This document shows positions 1 to 5,762 of a stretch of DNA of 7,336 nt, one piece after another. The DNA lies in NCBI GenBank assembly GCA_013693915.1, contig CP059264.1:196296-203631 (forward strand), in the 5' to 3' direction. Origin of the DNA: Dechloromonas sp. GTDB taxonomy: Bacteria; Pseudomonadota; Gammaproteobacteria; Burkholderiales; Rhodocyclaceae. The position numbers were made by a program, and so were the translations under genes. The notes below the pieces were generated by a model that saw only the letters and a list, made by a program, of their open reading frames with translations, searched no databases and was not told where the DNA came from. Numbering within the stretch: position 1 is the stretch's first letter; every line of letters begins with the position of its first letter.

Positions 1-174
1 CGGGAATTCGCCCGGCGCGTGCGCGCCTCCGACTTCGGCCGCCGCTTCGCCGCCGGCACCTCGCCCAACCTGCCGCCGGCCGACCTCGAGATCGCCGCCG
101 ACGCGGACCGCTACGCTTTCGCCATGCCCGTCCGCCGCGACGATGGCCGCCTGGTCATCCGGATGCCGCGATGA
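1..174 (+). CDS. C-terminal 57 codons of an unidentified protein, truncated by the window edge
   Basis: Frame 1 is open from the first base to a TGA at 172-174, giving a 57-residue C-terminal fragment. It contains the stretch [20 protein letters not shown] and ends GRLVIRMPR. It is charged, rich in Arg, Ala and Asp, and has no membrane segment or motif that I recognise, so I give no function. The evidence that it is a real gene is its junction with murB: its stop overlaps the murB start codon as ATGA (171-174), the classic arrangement for translational coupling in an operon. Its codons carry G or C in most third positions, as in the genes that follow. The 5' end and most of the protein lie outside the window. 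Confidence 0.6.
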   Translation, partial: REFARRVRASDFGRRFAAGTSPNLPPADLEIAADADRYAFAMPVRRDDGRLVIRMPR

Positions 175-1193
175 GCGCGGGTGTCCCCGACGTCGACCTC
201 GGACCGCTGAACACCCTCGCCCTGCCCGGCCGCGCTGCGCGCTACCTGCGGGTGACCGCGGCCGGCCAGCTGGCCGGAGCGGACGGCGGCAGCCGCCGCT
301 TCGTCCTCGGCGGCGGCAGCAACCTGGTGCTGACCGGTGACTTCGCCGGCCTCGTCGTGCACATCGCCATCCCCGGCCGGCGCCTGCTGCGCGAGGATGC
401 CGACGCCTGGTACGTCGAGGCCGGCGCCGGCGAGAACTGGCACGACTTTGTGCAATGGACGCTGGCGCAGGGCTGGCCCGGGCTTGAGAACCTGTCGCTG
501 ATCCCCGGCACGGTCGGCGCCGCGCCGGTGCAGAACATCGGCGCCTACGGGCTCGAACTGGCCGAGCGCTTCCATTCGCTGACCGCCTGGGATTTCGAAA
601 AACAGGCATTTTTCACCGTCGACCGCGATGGTTGCCGCTTCGCCTACCGCGACAGCCTGTTCAAGCAGGAGGGCTGGCACCGCGACGGGCGGGTCGCGAT
701 CACCGCGGTCGTCTTCCGCCTGCCCAAGGCCTGGCGACCCGTCTGCGGCTACGCCGACGTCGCCGGCGAGCTGGGGGCGCAGGGCATCGCTTCGCCCACC
801 CCGCCCACCCCGCGCGCCATCGCCGACGCGGTGATCGCCGTGCGCCGGCGCAAACTGCCCGACCCGGCAGTGATCCCGAACGCCGGCAGCTTCTTCCACA
901 ATCCCGTGGTCGAGCGCGGCGCGGCCGACGCGCTGAGGGCGCGCCACCCGCAACTGCCCTGCTACCCGCAGCCGGATGGCCGGGTCAAGCTAGCCGCCGG
1001 CTGGCTGATCGAGCAGGCCGGCTGGAAGGGGAAAGACCTTGGCCCGGTCGGCATGTACGAAAGGCAGGCGCTGGTGCTGGTCAATCGCGGCGGCGCCACG
1101 GTTGCCGACGTGCGGCGAACGATGGCTGCCGTTCAGGCCGCCGTCCGCGAGAAATTCGGCGTCGCACTCACCGTCGAGCCGATCCTTCTGTAA
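171..1193 (+). CDS. murB: UDP-N-acetylenolpyruvoylglucosamine reductase MurB (type I)
   Basis: MurB is a cytoplasmic flavoenzyme that uses NADPH to reduce UDP-GlcNAc-enolpyruvate to UDP-MurNAc, the second committed step of peptidoglycan synthesis. The 340-residue length matches the E. coli-type (type I) enzyme. Visible family marks are the FAD-binding GGGSN at residues 47-51, the [17 protein letters not shown] segment at 111-127, and YRDSLFK with Tyr159-Arg160, the equivalents of E. coli Tyr158-Arg159. NAGSFFHNP follows, with Ser240 (the proton donor, E. coli Ser229), then LIEQAGWKG at 279-287 and VEPILL, where Glu336 is the E. coli Glu325 equivalent. The ATG start overlaps the upstream stop (ATGA); only a weak GGA lies 7 bases before it, so coupling probably supports initiation. 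An in-frame duplication gives PTPPTP at 209-214, where E. coli MurB (from memory) has a single PTP-like unit. The 3' end overlaps the opposing amidase gene by 26 bp. Confidence 0.97.
   Translation: MSAGVPDVDLGPLNTLALPGRAARYLRVTAAGQLAGADGGSRRFVLGGGSNLVLTGDFAGLVVHIAIPGRRLLREDADAWYVEAGAGENWHDFVQWTLAQGWPGLENLSLIPGTVGAAPVQNIGAYGLELAERFHSLTAWDFEKQAFFTVDRDGCRFAYRDSLFKQEGWHRDGRVAITAVVFRLPKAWRPVCGYADVAGELGAQGIASPTPPTPRAIADAVIAVRRRKLPDPAVIPNAGSFFHNPVVERGAADALRARHPQLPCYPQPDGRVKLAAGWLIEQAGWKGKDLGPVGMYERQALVLVNRGGATVADVRRTMAAVQAAVREKFGVALTVEPILL
795..812 (+). repeat. 9-bp tandem duplication inside murB (2 copies of CCCACCCCG)
   Basis: Two perfect adjacent copies of CCCACCCCG occupy 795-803 and 804-812, in phase with murB codons, and encode PTPPTP (residues 209-214). 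The site lies in the linker before the IADAV helix and the KLPDP segment, so three extra residues are probably tolerated. Replication slippage is a likely origin (inference). Confidence 0.8.
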
Positions 1194-1902
1194 CGGACAG
1201 GCAGGCGGCGGTCCCCATGGCCAGCACATCGGCCATGCGCGCCTGGCGATCGGCGTCGAGCAGTTCCAGCTCCTCCTCGCGATGCTTGATGACCCCGGCC
1301 TCGAAGAGAATTGCGGGGAATGTCGCTTTGTGAAGCACCACGAGGTTGTCGTAATACCAGACGCCATTCCCGGCGTCCGCCGGCTGATGCTTGCGCCCGT
1401 GCCATGGCGTCGGTTCGAAGCCGGCGAGGCGCAGCGCGGCGCCGATCGTCGACGCGCAGCGCAGGCTGGCCGCCAGATCCGGGTTGCGCCGCGAAACGAA
1501 GATGCCGAAGCCGCGCTTGAGGGTCGTGTGACTTGCCTCGCTGCCATCCCAGTCCCAGAACTGCAGATACTCCGGCGCGATCGAATCGTGATGGATGGAA
1601 ATGAAGAAATCGCTGCCCCGCGCCTGCTCGGGTCGCTCCGCCAGGCTGCCGATGGTGCCGGCGAAATTGACCTCGCGTACCGTCACGTCGCGGGCACGCA
1701 GGGCCAGCGCCAGCAGCCCCGCAAGCTCGCGGTTGAATTCGAACTCGCTTCGTCCGCGCGCGCTGATCGCCCCCGGCTCGGCAAGCGTATGACCAACATC
1801 GACCGCCACCTGTGGCGGCACGGTGGCAGTTGGCCCGGCACTCCCGGCGGTCGCGGTCGACGCCCAGAAGCCGGCAAAAATGAGCGCGAGAAAAATTTTC
1901 AT
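1168..1902 (-). CDS. Exported N-acetylmuramoyl-L-alanine amidase (Amidase_3, zinc-dependent)
   Basis: This 244-residue protein should cleave the amide bond between MurNAc and the L-Ala of the stem peptide in the periplasm. An N-terminal signal peptide is visible: MKIF, a hydrophobic run to about residue 16, then STATA before a likely cleavage near residue 19. The Amidase_3 fold follows from about residue 31. The putative zinc ligands are His38 in DVGHT, Glu53 in SEFEFN (the EkdlN position of the family) and His104 in SIHHDS. Glu201 in ILFEAGV is the expected catalytic glutamate. There is no AMIN or LysM domain, so it is a minimal amidase, unlike AmiB or AmiC with their targeting modules. No lipobox cysteine is present. 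The ATG at 1902-1900 has no convincing Shine-Dalgarno. The stop lies inside the 3' end of murB, so the two cell-wall genes converge and overlap. The specific paralogue name cannot be decided. Confidence 0.9.
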   Translation of the reverse strand: MKIFLALIFAGFWASTATAGSAGPTATVPPQVAVDVGHTLAEPGAISARGRSEFEFNRELAGLLALALRARDVTVREVNFAGTIGSLAERPEQARGSDFFISIHHDSIAPEYLQFWDWDGSEASHTTLKRGFGIFVSRRNPDLAASLRCASTIGAALRLAGFEPTPWHGRKHQPADAGNGVWYYDNLVVLHKATFPAILFEAGVIKHREEELELLDADRQARMADVLAMGTAACLSVTEGSARR

Positions 1903-1924
1903 GCGGAAACTATCGCATTAAAAT
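1896..1924 (+). promoter_or_regulatory. Putative sigma-70 promoter for the cytochrome gene
   Basis: TTTTCA at 1896-1901 (4 of 6 against TTGACA) and TAAAAT at 1919-1924 (5 of 6 against TATAAT) are separated by exactly 17 bp in the most AT-rich patch of the window. Initiation would fall near 1931, downstream of the ATG at 1927 and upstream of the ATG at 1957, which supports the later start for the cytochrome. The element lies across the amidase start codon, so the two divergent genes would share this control region. It is a pattern match only. Confidence 0.45.
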
Positions 1925-1956
1925 GAATGTCGCTTCCGATCACCGGGAAACATTCC

Positions 1957-2331
1957 ATGCGCCCCCGTTCCGCCGTCCTTCTCGCCCTGCTCCCCTGCCT
2001 TCCACTGTCCGCCGCCGCCCAGGAAAAGACGGGTGCCGCAGTTTACGAAACGGTCTGCAGCGACTGTCACGGCACGGGTAAAGACGACGCGCCCGCGTTC
2101 GGTGACCGCAAGCGCTGGGGCAAGCTGGTCCGCGAAGGGTTGAACGATCTCGTTCCCGCCGCGCTGCGCGGTATCCGGAAAATGCCGGCGATGGGCGGCA
2201 ACCCGGCGCTGACCGACCTTGAGGTGGCGCGCGCTGTCGTGTATATGGCCAACGCCGGCGGCGGCAACTTCGCCGAGCCGACCGCAACCGATTCCGCCCG
2301 CTGGCGCAAGAAGGCCGACGCCCGCAAGTAA
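1957..2331 (+). CDS. Periplasmic monohaem cytochrome c, cytochrome c5-like
   Basis: A 124-residue class I c-type cytochrome that probably carries electrons in the periplasm. A signal peptide is clear: MRPR, then a Leu-rich core, then LSAAAQ ending near residue 21. The haem attachment motif is Cys34-Ser-Asp-Cys37-His38. The C-terminal part, with Met76 of KMPAMGGNPAL as the likely axial ligand, followed by TDLEVARAVVYMANAGG, matches the cytochrome c5 pattern (MPxxGGNPxLsDxEV...AVxYM). I chose the ATG at 1957 over the in-frame ATG at 1927 for three reasons: the longer form would put ten polar residues before a well-formed signal peptide; GGGAA lies 7 bases before 1957; and the putative promoter would start transcription after 1927. 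It is divergent from the amidase and converges on DUF1840 with a 34-bp gap. Its redox partner is not indicated by the neighbours. Confidence 0.9.
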   Translation: MRPRSAVLLALLPCLPLSAAAQEKTGAAVYETVCSDCHGTGKDDAPAFGDRKRWGKLVREGLNDLVPAALRGIRKMPAMGGNPALTDLEVARAVVYMANAGGGNFAEPTATDSARWRKKADARK

Positions 2332-2365
2332 GGCTGGGTCACGGCCGGCGCAACGACGCGGCAAG

Positions 2366-2689
2366 CTAGAAATCTGCCGCCGCTTCCCAGACGATATTGG
2401 CGTGGGCGCCACCCTTGCTGCTGCGCTCGAGCATGTCGATCAGCGGCCAGGCCCGGGGACCGAGCGCCACCGGCGCATCCTTGCCGTCGTCGTCATCATC
2501 CGCCTTGCCGGCACTCGCCTCGCCGCGCGCCACTGCTTCGCGCAGAAGCCTCGCGGCCGGCATCATTTCGTCGCGGGTGAAGGTGCCACGCCGGAGGGTC
2601 TCCTTGCCGACCGCCCGCAACAACTGGGCCGCCATGTCGGCAAACATCATCAGTTCACCGGTTTCACTGGAAATGAACTTGACCAACAT
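2366..2689 (-). CDS. DUF1840 domain-containing protein
   Basis: This 107-residue cytoplasmic protein resembles the DUF1840 family, small proteins of unknown function found mainly in betaproteobacteria. The N-terminal half, MLVKFISSETGELMMFADMA followed by a helix with LLRAVGKE and GTFT, is the typical family opening. The C-terminal part has PRAWPLIDMLERSSKGG and a final NIVWEAA, again family-like. Between them an acidic, low-complexity linker (DDDDDGKDA, residues 64-72) is expected in this family. There is no signal peptide, membrane segment or catalytic motif. The reading frame is open upstream to 2887, but the ATG at 2689-2687 is chosen because it gives the canonical MLVKF start and is preceded by GAGGAG at the right distance. 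It stands alone, converging on the cytochrome gene and divergent from the ROK kinase. Confidence 0.88.
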   Translation of the reverse strand: MLVKFISSETGELMMFADMAAQLLRAVGKETLRRGTFTRDEMMPAARLLREAVARGEASAGKADDDDDGKDAPVALGPRAWPLIDMLERSSKGGAHANIVWEAAADF

Positions 2690-2697
2690 CTCTATGG

Positions 2698-2703
2698 CTC
2701 CTC
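2698..2703 (-). promoter_or_regulatory. Shine-Dalgarno (GAGGAG) that fixes the DUF1840 start
   Basis: On the minus strand GAGGAG (2703-2698) sits 8 bases before the ATG at 2689. It is the strongest ribosome binding site in the window and decides against the 66-residue upstream extension of this frame. Confidence 0.8.
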
Positions 2704-2776
2704 GAATGTGCGCGCCCCGCCGTTGCCAGGTCGCCGGCGCTTCATGCAGAATGGCTGTCGGGGAACAAATGAACCT

Positions 2777-2810
2777 GCAGACAGATATTACCGCCAATCC
2801 CCGCAGACAG
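2777..2810. repeat. 8-bp direct repeat GCAGACAG, two copies 26 bp apart
   Basis: GCAGACAG occurs at 2777-2784 and again at 2803-2810. The second copy lies within the spacer of the inverted repeat at 2792-2819. A 26-bp spacing is between two and three helical turns. The repeat may be a regulator half-site or chance. Confidence 0.4.
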
Positions 2811-2819
2811 GAATTGGCG
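2792..2819. repeat. Inverted repeat CGCCAAT-N14-ATTGGCG
   Basis: Perfect 7-bp arms at 2792-2798 and 2813-2819 are separated by 14 bp in the divergent intergenic region. The arm-to-arm centre distance is 21 bp, about two helical turns, which would suit a dimeric regulator binding one face of the DNA. It is not followed by a T run, so it is not a typical terminator. Function is unproven. Confidence 0.45.
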
Positions 2820-2889
2820 AACACGAACACCCGGCGCGCGCCGCTTTCCGTCATCGCGGCGATCAGCGCACGATGGCAGCGAACCACGG

Positions 2890-2897
2890 TGACGTCA
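2890..2897. promoter_or_regulatory. Palindrome TGACGTCA upstream of the ROK kinase
   Basis: A perfect 8-bp palindrome ends 19 bp before the ROK start codon, where an operator or leader element would be placed. No regulator gene is adjacent, and an 8-mer palindrome can occur by chance. Confidence 0.25.
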
Positions 2898-2916
2898 GCG
2901 GCATGGCGGTCCGTGG

Positions 2917-3819
2917 ATGAGCCGGCTGCGCATCGGCGTCGACCTTGGCGGCACGAAGATCGAGGTCATCGCCCTCGCTGCCGATGGCGGGGAATTGTTG
3001 CGCCGCCGCGTTGCCACCCCGCAGGGAGACTATTGCGCGACCTTGCATGCGGTCGCGGCGCTGGTCGCTGCGGTCGAAAAGGAACTCGGCCGGCACGGAA
3101 CGGTCGGGATCGGCATTCCCGGCGCCGAATCACTGGCCAGCGGACTGATCAAGAACGCCAACTCGACCTGCCTGATCGGGCAACCGTTGCGTACCGACCT
3201 CGGGGCGCTCCTGCGCCGCGAGGTCCGCCTGGCGAACGATGCCAACTGCTTCGCGCTTTCCGAAGCCAGCGACGGGGCCGCCCGCGACGCCGAGGTGGTC
3301 TTCGGGGTCATTCTCGGCACCGGGGTCGGCGGCGGAATCGTCGTTCGCGGCCATGCCCTCACCGGCGCCAATGCCATCGCCGGCGAATGGGGACACAACC
3401 CTCTGCCGCTGCCCGGCGCCGAGGACCTTCCGCTGCCTCCCTGCTATTGCGGACGCAGCGGCTGCATCGAAACCTATCTGTGCGGCCCGGGCCTGACGCG
3501 CGATCATGCACTGCGCAGCGGTGACACCCTCTCTCCGGCCGCGATCGCCGCCCGCGCCGCCACCGGCGACGCTTCCTGCGATGCCACCATGCAACGCTAC
3601 GAGGCCCGCCTCGGACGCGCGCTGGCCGGGGTGATCAACATCCTCGATCCGCAGGTCATCGTCCTCGGCGGCGGCCTGTCGAACCTCGCAAGGCTCTATG
3701 CCAACTTGCCGGCCCGTTGCGGTCCACATGTCTTTTCCGACGTCTTCCACACGCGAATCGTGCCGCCGGCCCACGGGGATTCCTCGGGAGTGCGCGGTGC
3801 CGCGTGGCTATGGGATTGA
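2917..3819 (+). CDS. mak: ROK-family sugar kinase, Mak-type fructokinase
   Basis: A 300-residue cytoplasmic kinase of the ROK family that phosphorylates a hexose with ATP. The segments NANSTCLIGQP, REVRLANDANC, GEWGHNPLP and HGDSSGVRGAAWLW are close to E. coli Mak (manno(fructo)kinase), so fructose to fructose-6-phosphate is the best guess. Visible parts are the phosphate-binding DLGGTK at residues 9-14, the catalytic Asp108 in LANDAN, and GTGVGGG at 134-140. EWGH at 157-160 ends in a zinc-ligand His, and the ROK zinc motif CYCGRSGCIE at 176-185 supplies Cys176, Cys178 and Cys183. NILDPQVIVLGGG at 241-253 is also typical. It has no DNA-binding domain, so it is a kinase and not a ROK repressor. 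The ATG at 2917 opens directly into the fold but lacks a strong Shine-Dalgarno. It is first in a same-strand cluster with the MOSC and transporter genes. NagK or another ROK kinase is the alternative for substrate. Confidence 0.92.
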   Translation: MSRLRIGVDLGGTKIEVIALAADGGELLRRRVATPQGDYCATLHAVAALVAAVEKELGRHGTVGIGIPGAESLASGLIKNANSTCLIGQPLRTDLGALLRREVRLANDANCFALSEASDGAARDAEVVFGVILGTGVGGGIVVRGHALTGANAIAGEWGHNPLPLPGAEDLPLPPCYCGRSGCIETYLCGPGLTRDHALRSGDTLSPAAIAARAATGDASCDATMQRYEARLGRALAGVINILDPQVIVLGGGLSNLARLYANLPARCGPHVFSDVFHTRIVPPAHGDSSGVRGAAWLWD

Positions 3820-3837
3820 TGGCACAATCTCGCCACC

Positions 3838-4539
3838 ATGAGCAATGTTTCCCTCTTCATTGGCAGCATCGCCCCGTTGCCCGATAGCGGCCGGCCGACC
3901 GGCATGTTCAAGCACCCGGTTGGCGGCGCCCTGAACCTCGGCGACCACGGCTTCGCCGGCGACGAGCAGGCCGACCTTCGCGTCCACGGTGGTCCGGACA
4001 AGGCCGTGCATCTCTATCCGGCGGTCCACTATGGGCGGCTTGCGCACGCGTTTCCGGAAGCCGCCAGCCAGTTGAAGCCAGGCAGCCTCGGCGAGAACAT
4101 TTCGAGCGCGACGCTCGACGAGTCGCTGGTGCGGATCGGTGATGTCTTCCGCCTGGGCGCGGCCCTGCTCCAGGTCTGCCAGCCACGCAATCCGTGCTGG
4201 AAGATCGATGCGCGCTTCGGGGTCGACGGGATGGCCGCCTTCATCGCCGAAAACCATCTGACCGGCTGGTATTTCCGCGTGCTGCTGCCAGGGCTCGTTG
4301 TCCCGGGAGACGCGCTCGATCTGGTCGAGCCTGGCGATGAAGGGCTCAACCTGGCGCAAGCGCAGCAGCTCTGGCGTCAGCATCGCCCGGCGCCGCTGGC
4401 GCTGCGCCAGCTCGCGGCCGCCCCCGGCATCGCCGAGGGCTGGCGACGCAAGATCGTCGAACGTGCCGACTGGCTGGAAAAGCACGCCCCGCGGCCGTCC
4501 CCGCCGCCTGCGTTCCACGTGAAACGGGAGCGCCACTGA
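3838..4539 (+). CDS. yiiM: MOSC domain protein, YiiM type
   Basis: A 233-residue cytoplasmic protein of the MOSC family (beta-barrel domain shared with the molybdenum cofactor sulfurase C-terminus). E. coli YiiM, which it resembles along its length, is linked to molybdenum-dependent reduction of N-hydroxylated base analogues such as 6-N-hydroxylaminopurine. The MOSC barrel covers roughly residues 5-165, with GDEQADLRVHGGPDKAVHLYP at 41-61, GSLGENIS at 82-89 and QPRNPCWKID at 115-124; Cys120 is the conserved MOSC cysteine expected to bind cofactor or sulfur. A C-terminal 3-alpha helical domain (about 168-216) follows. The last 15 or so residues form a Pro-rich, basic tail with no family counterpart that I recall, and its DNA carries a parS-like site. 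The gene starts 18 bp after the ROK kinase with no visible Shine-Dalgarno, and its TGA overlaps the transporter ATG (TGATG). Confidence 0.9.
   Translation: MSNVSLFIGSIAPLPDSGRPTGMFKHPVGGALNLGDHGFAGDEQADLRVHGGPDKAVHLYPAVHYGRLAHAFPEAASQLKPGSLGENISSATLDESLVRIGDVFRLGAALLQVCQPRNPCWKIDARFGVDGMAAFIAENHLTGWYFRVLLPGLVVPGDALDLVEPGDEGLNLAQAQQLWRQHRPAPLALRQLAAAPGIAEGWRRKIVERADWLEKHAPRPSPPPAFHVKRERH
4511..4526. other. Candidate parS (ParB-binding centromere site)
   Basis: The 16-mer CGTTCCACGTGAAACG contains GTTCCACGTGAAAC at 4512-4525. This fits the chromosomal parS consensus TGTTNCACGTGAAACA at every specified core position. Only the outermost base pair differs (C...G instead of T...A), and it keeps the palindromic pairing. 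The site lies in the codons for FHVK in the non-conserved tail of the MOSC protein, so coding constraint does not explain it well. Chromosomal parS sites often sit inside genes near oriC. Thirteen fixed bases would be expected about twice in 10,000 windows of this size under equal base frequencies. No parA or parB is in the window, so function is inferred. Confidence 0.7.
4526..4530 (+). promoter_or_regulatory. Shine-Dalgarno (GGGAG) of the MFS gene, inside the MOSC 3' end
   Basis: GGGAG at 4526-4530 lies 8 bases before the ATG at 4539 and directly abuts the parS-like palindrome. It supports that start and coupled translation with the MOSC gene. Confidence 0.65.
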
Positions 4540-5753
4540 TGGCGACCGACTCCCGCCAGCTGTGGTTGCGCCTGTTTCTCCCCTTCGCTGCCGGCTACTT
4601 TCTGTCGTATGTCTTCCGGACGGCGAACGCTGTCATCGGCCCGGTTCTGGCCCGCGACCTCGGTCTCGCCGACAACGCGCTCGGGCTGCTGACCAGCACC
4701 TACTTCCTCGCTTTCGGCGCAGCCCAGTTGCCGCTCGGCATCCTGCTCGACCGCTTCGGTCCGCGTCGCGTCGAGGCCGCGCTGCTGCTCGTCGCCGCTG
4801 CCGGGGCAGTCGTCTTTGCCCTGTCCGGGACGCTCGCCGGGCTAGCGGTCGGGCGCGCCCTGATCGGCCTTGGCGTCTCCGCCTGCCTGATGGCCTCGTT
4901 CAAGGCCTTCTCGCAGTGGTTCCCGCCCGAGCGCCAGGCGTCTCTGACCGGCTGGATCATGGCTTCCGGCGGACTCGGCGCGCTGGCCGCCGCCAAGCCG
5001 CTCGAACTGGCGCTCGGCATCGCCGGCTGGCGCGAGATCGTCCTTGCCCTGGCCGTCATCACCGTGCTGGTTGCCGCCGGCCTGTGGTGGTTGGTTCCCG
5101 ACAAGCCGGTTGCGGAATCGGGTGCCAGCCTCGGCGAGCAGTTTGCCGGCGTCAGGCAGATATTCAGCAGCCGCCATTTCTGGCGCTATGGGCCGCTGGC
5201 GTTCTGGCTGACCGGCGGCTTCATGGCGGTGCAGGGGCTGTGGGCGACGCGCTGGATGACCGTCATCGAGGACATGAACCGTGCCGCCATCGCCGCCCGG
5301 CTGACCTGGATCAGCGGCGCCATGCTCGCCGGCTTCCTGTTCATGGGCTTTTTCGCCACCGGACTGGTGCGACGCGGCGTCAGGCTCGAGAATATCTACC
5401 TCATTGCGATGCTAGCGGCGATTGCCGGACTGGCCTCGCTGGCCTTGTTCCCCGCCCACGGCGGCGACCTCCTTTGGCCGCTGCTCGGCGTCTGCTTCTC
5501 GCTGTCGAACATCGCCTACTCGCTGGTCTCCCAGGGTTTTCCGCCGGACCTGTCCGGGCGCGTCAATACCGCGCTCAACCTGCTCGTCTTCGCCGGCGCG
5601 TTCGGCTTGCAATGGGGTCTCGGCGTTCTTGTCGATTTGCTCCAGTCTGCCGGCTGGACAGCCGCGACCGCCTATCGCGCCGCGTTCCTCTCCCTGCTTG
5701 CCGGGCAGGCCACGGCCTTCGCCTGGCTGCTTGCATCCCGGAGAAGGAACTGA
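4539..5753 (+). CDS. Major facilitator superfamily transporter, 12 predicted membrane segments
   Basis: A 404-residue inner-membrane secondary transporter. Hydrophobic segments can be placed near residues 13-35, 47-70, 79-98, 101-121, 135-158, 165-186, then after a polar central loop (187-215) near 217-238, 254-275, 284-304, 310-330, 343-367 and 378-399. That is twelve in two bundles of six, as is usual for MFS. The signature motif A lies between segments 2 and 3 as GILLDRFGPRR (67-77), and SGRVNTALNLLVFAGAF (339-355) matches a conserved segment of many proteobacterial MFS permeases. The substrate cannot be read from sequence. The next-door ROK kinase makes a sugar or sugar-like solute possible, but motifs alone do not separate uptake from efflux. 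It is translationally coupled to the MOSC gene (TGATG) and ends 9 bp from the convergent priA stop. Confidence 0.9.
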   Translation: MATDSRQLWLRLFLPFAAGYFLSYVFRTANAVIGPVLARDLGLADNALGLLTSTYFLAFGAAQLPLGILLDRFGPRRVEAALLLVAAAGAVVFALSGTLAGLAVGRALIGLGVSACLMASFKAFSQWFPPERQASLTGWIMASGGLGALAAAKPLELALGIAGWREIVLALAVITVLVAAGLWWLVPDKPVAESGASLGEQFAGVRQIFSSRHFWRYGPLAFWLTGGFMAVQGLWATRWMTVIEDMNRAAIAARLTWISGAMLAGFLFMGFFATGLVRRGVRLENIYLIAMLAAIAGLASLALFPAHGGDLLWPLLGVCFSLSNIAYSLVSQGFPPDLSGRVNTALNLLVFAGAFGLQWGLGVLVDLLQSAGWTAATAYRAAFLSLLAGQATAFAWLLASRRRN

Positions 5754-5762
5754 ACCCTGGGG

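Larger units (their letters stand above)
2690..2916. other. 227-bp divergent intergenic region between DUF1840 and the ROK kinase
   Basis: No reading frame here has family-like content or a ribosome binding site. The region must hold the promoters of both flanking genes. Visible elements are a 7-bp inverted repeat, an 8-bp direct repeat, a TGACGTCA palindrome, and a minus-strand TAATAT at 2791-2786, a fair -10 match that lacks a clear -35 at 16-18 bp. The ROK kinase start has no strong Shine-Dalgarno. Confidence 0.6.

Noticed and set aside
2332..2365. Terminator between the cytochrome and DUF1840 genes
   Set aside because: Only weak GC-rich pairing is possible and there is no T tract; nothing convincing is seen.
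2661..2674. Second parS-like sequence GTTTCACTGGAAAT
   Set aside because: It agrees with the parS core at 11 of 14 positions, but the essential CACGTG centre is broken and the bases encode conserved DUF1840 residues.
2690..2887. 66-residue N-terminal extension of the DUF1840 frame
   Set aside because: The extension is unlike the family and has no start signal; MLVKF with GAGGAG at 2703-2698 marks the real start.
2397..3524. Long plus-strand open frame across the DUF1840 and ROK genes
   Set aside because: The translation is Arg/Ser/Pro/Ala-rich with no family motif, and it is out of frame with two well-supported genes. It is a product of high GC content.
3808..4536. 242-codon minus-strand open frame opposite the MOSC gene
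   Set aside because: It contains no recognisable domain, while the opposite strand encodes a full YiiM-like MOSC protein.
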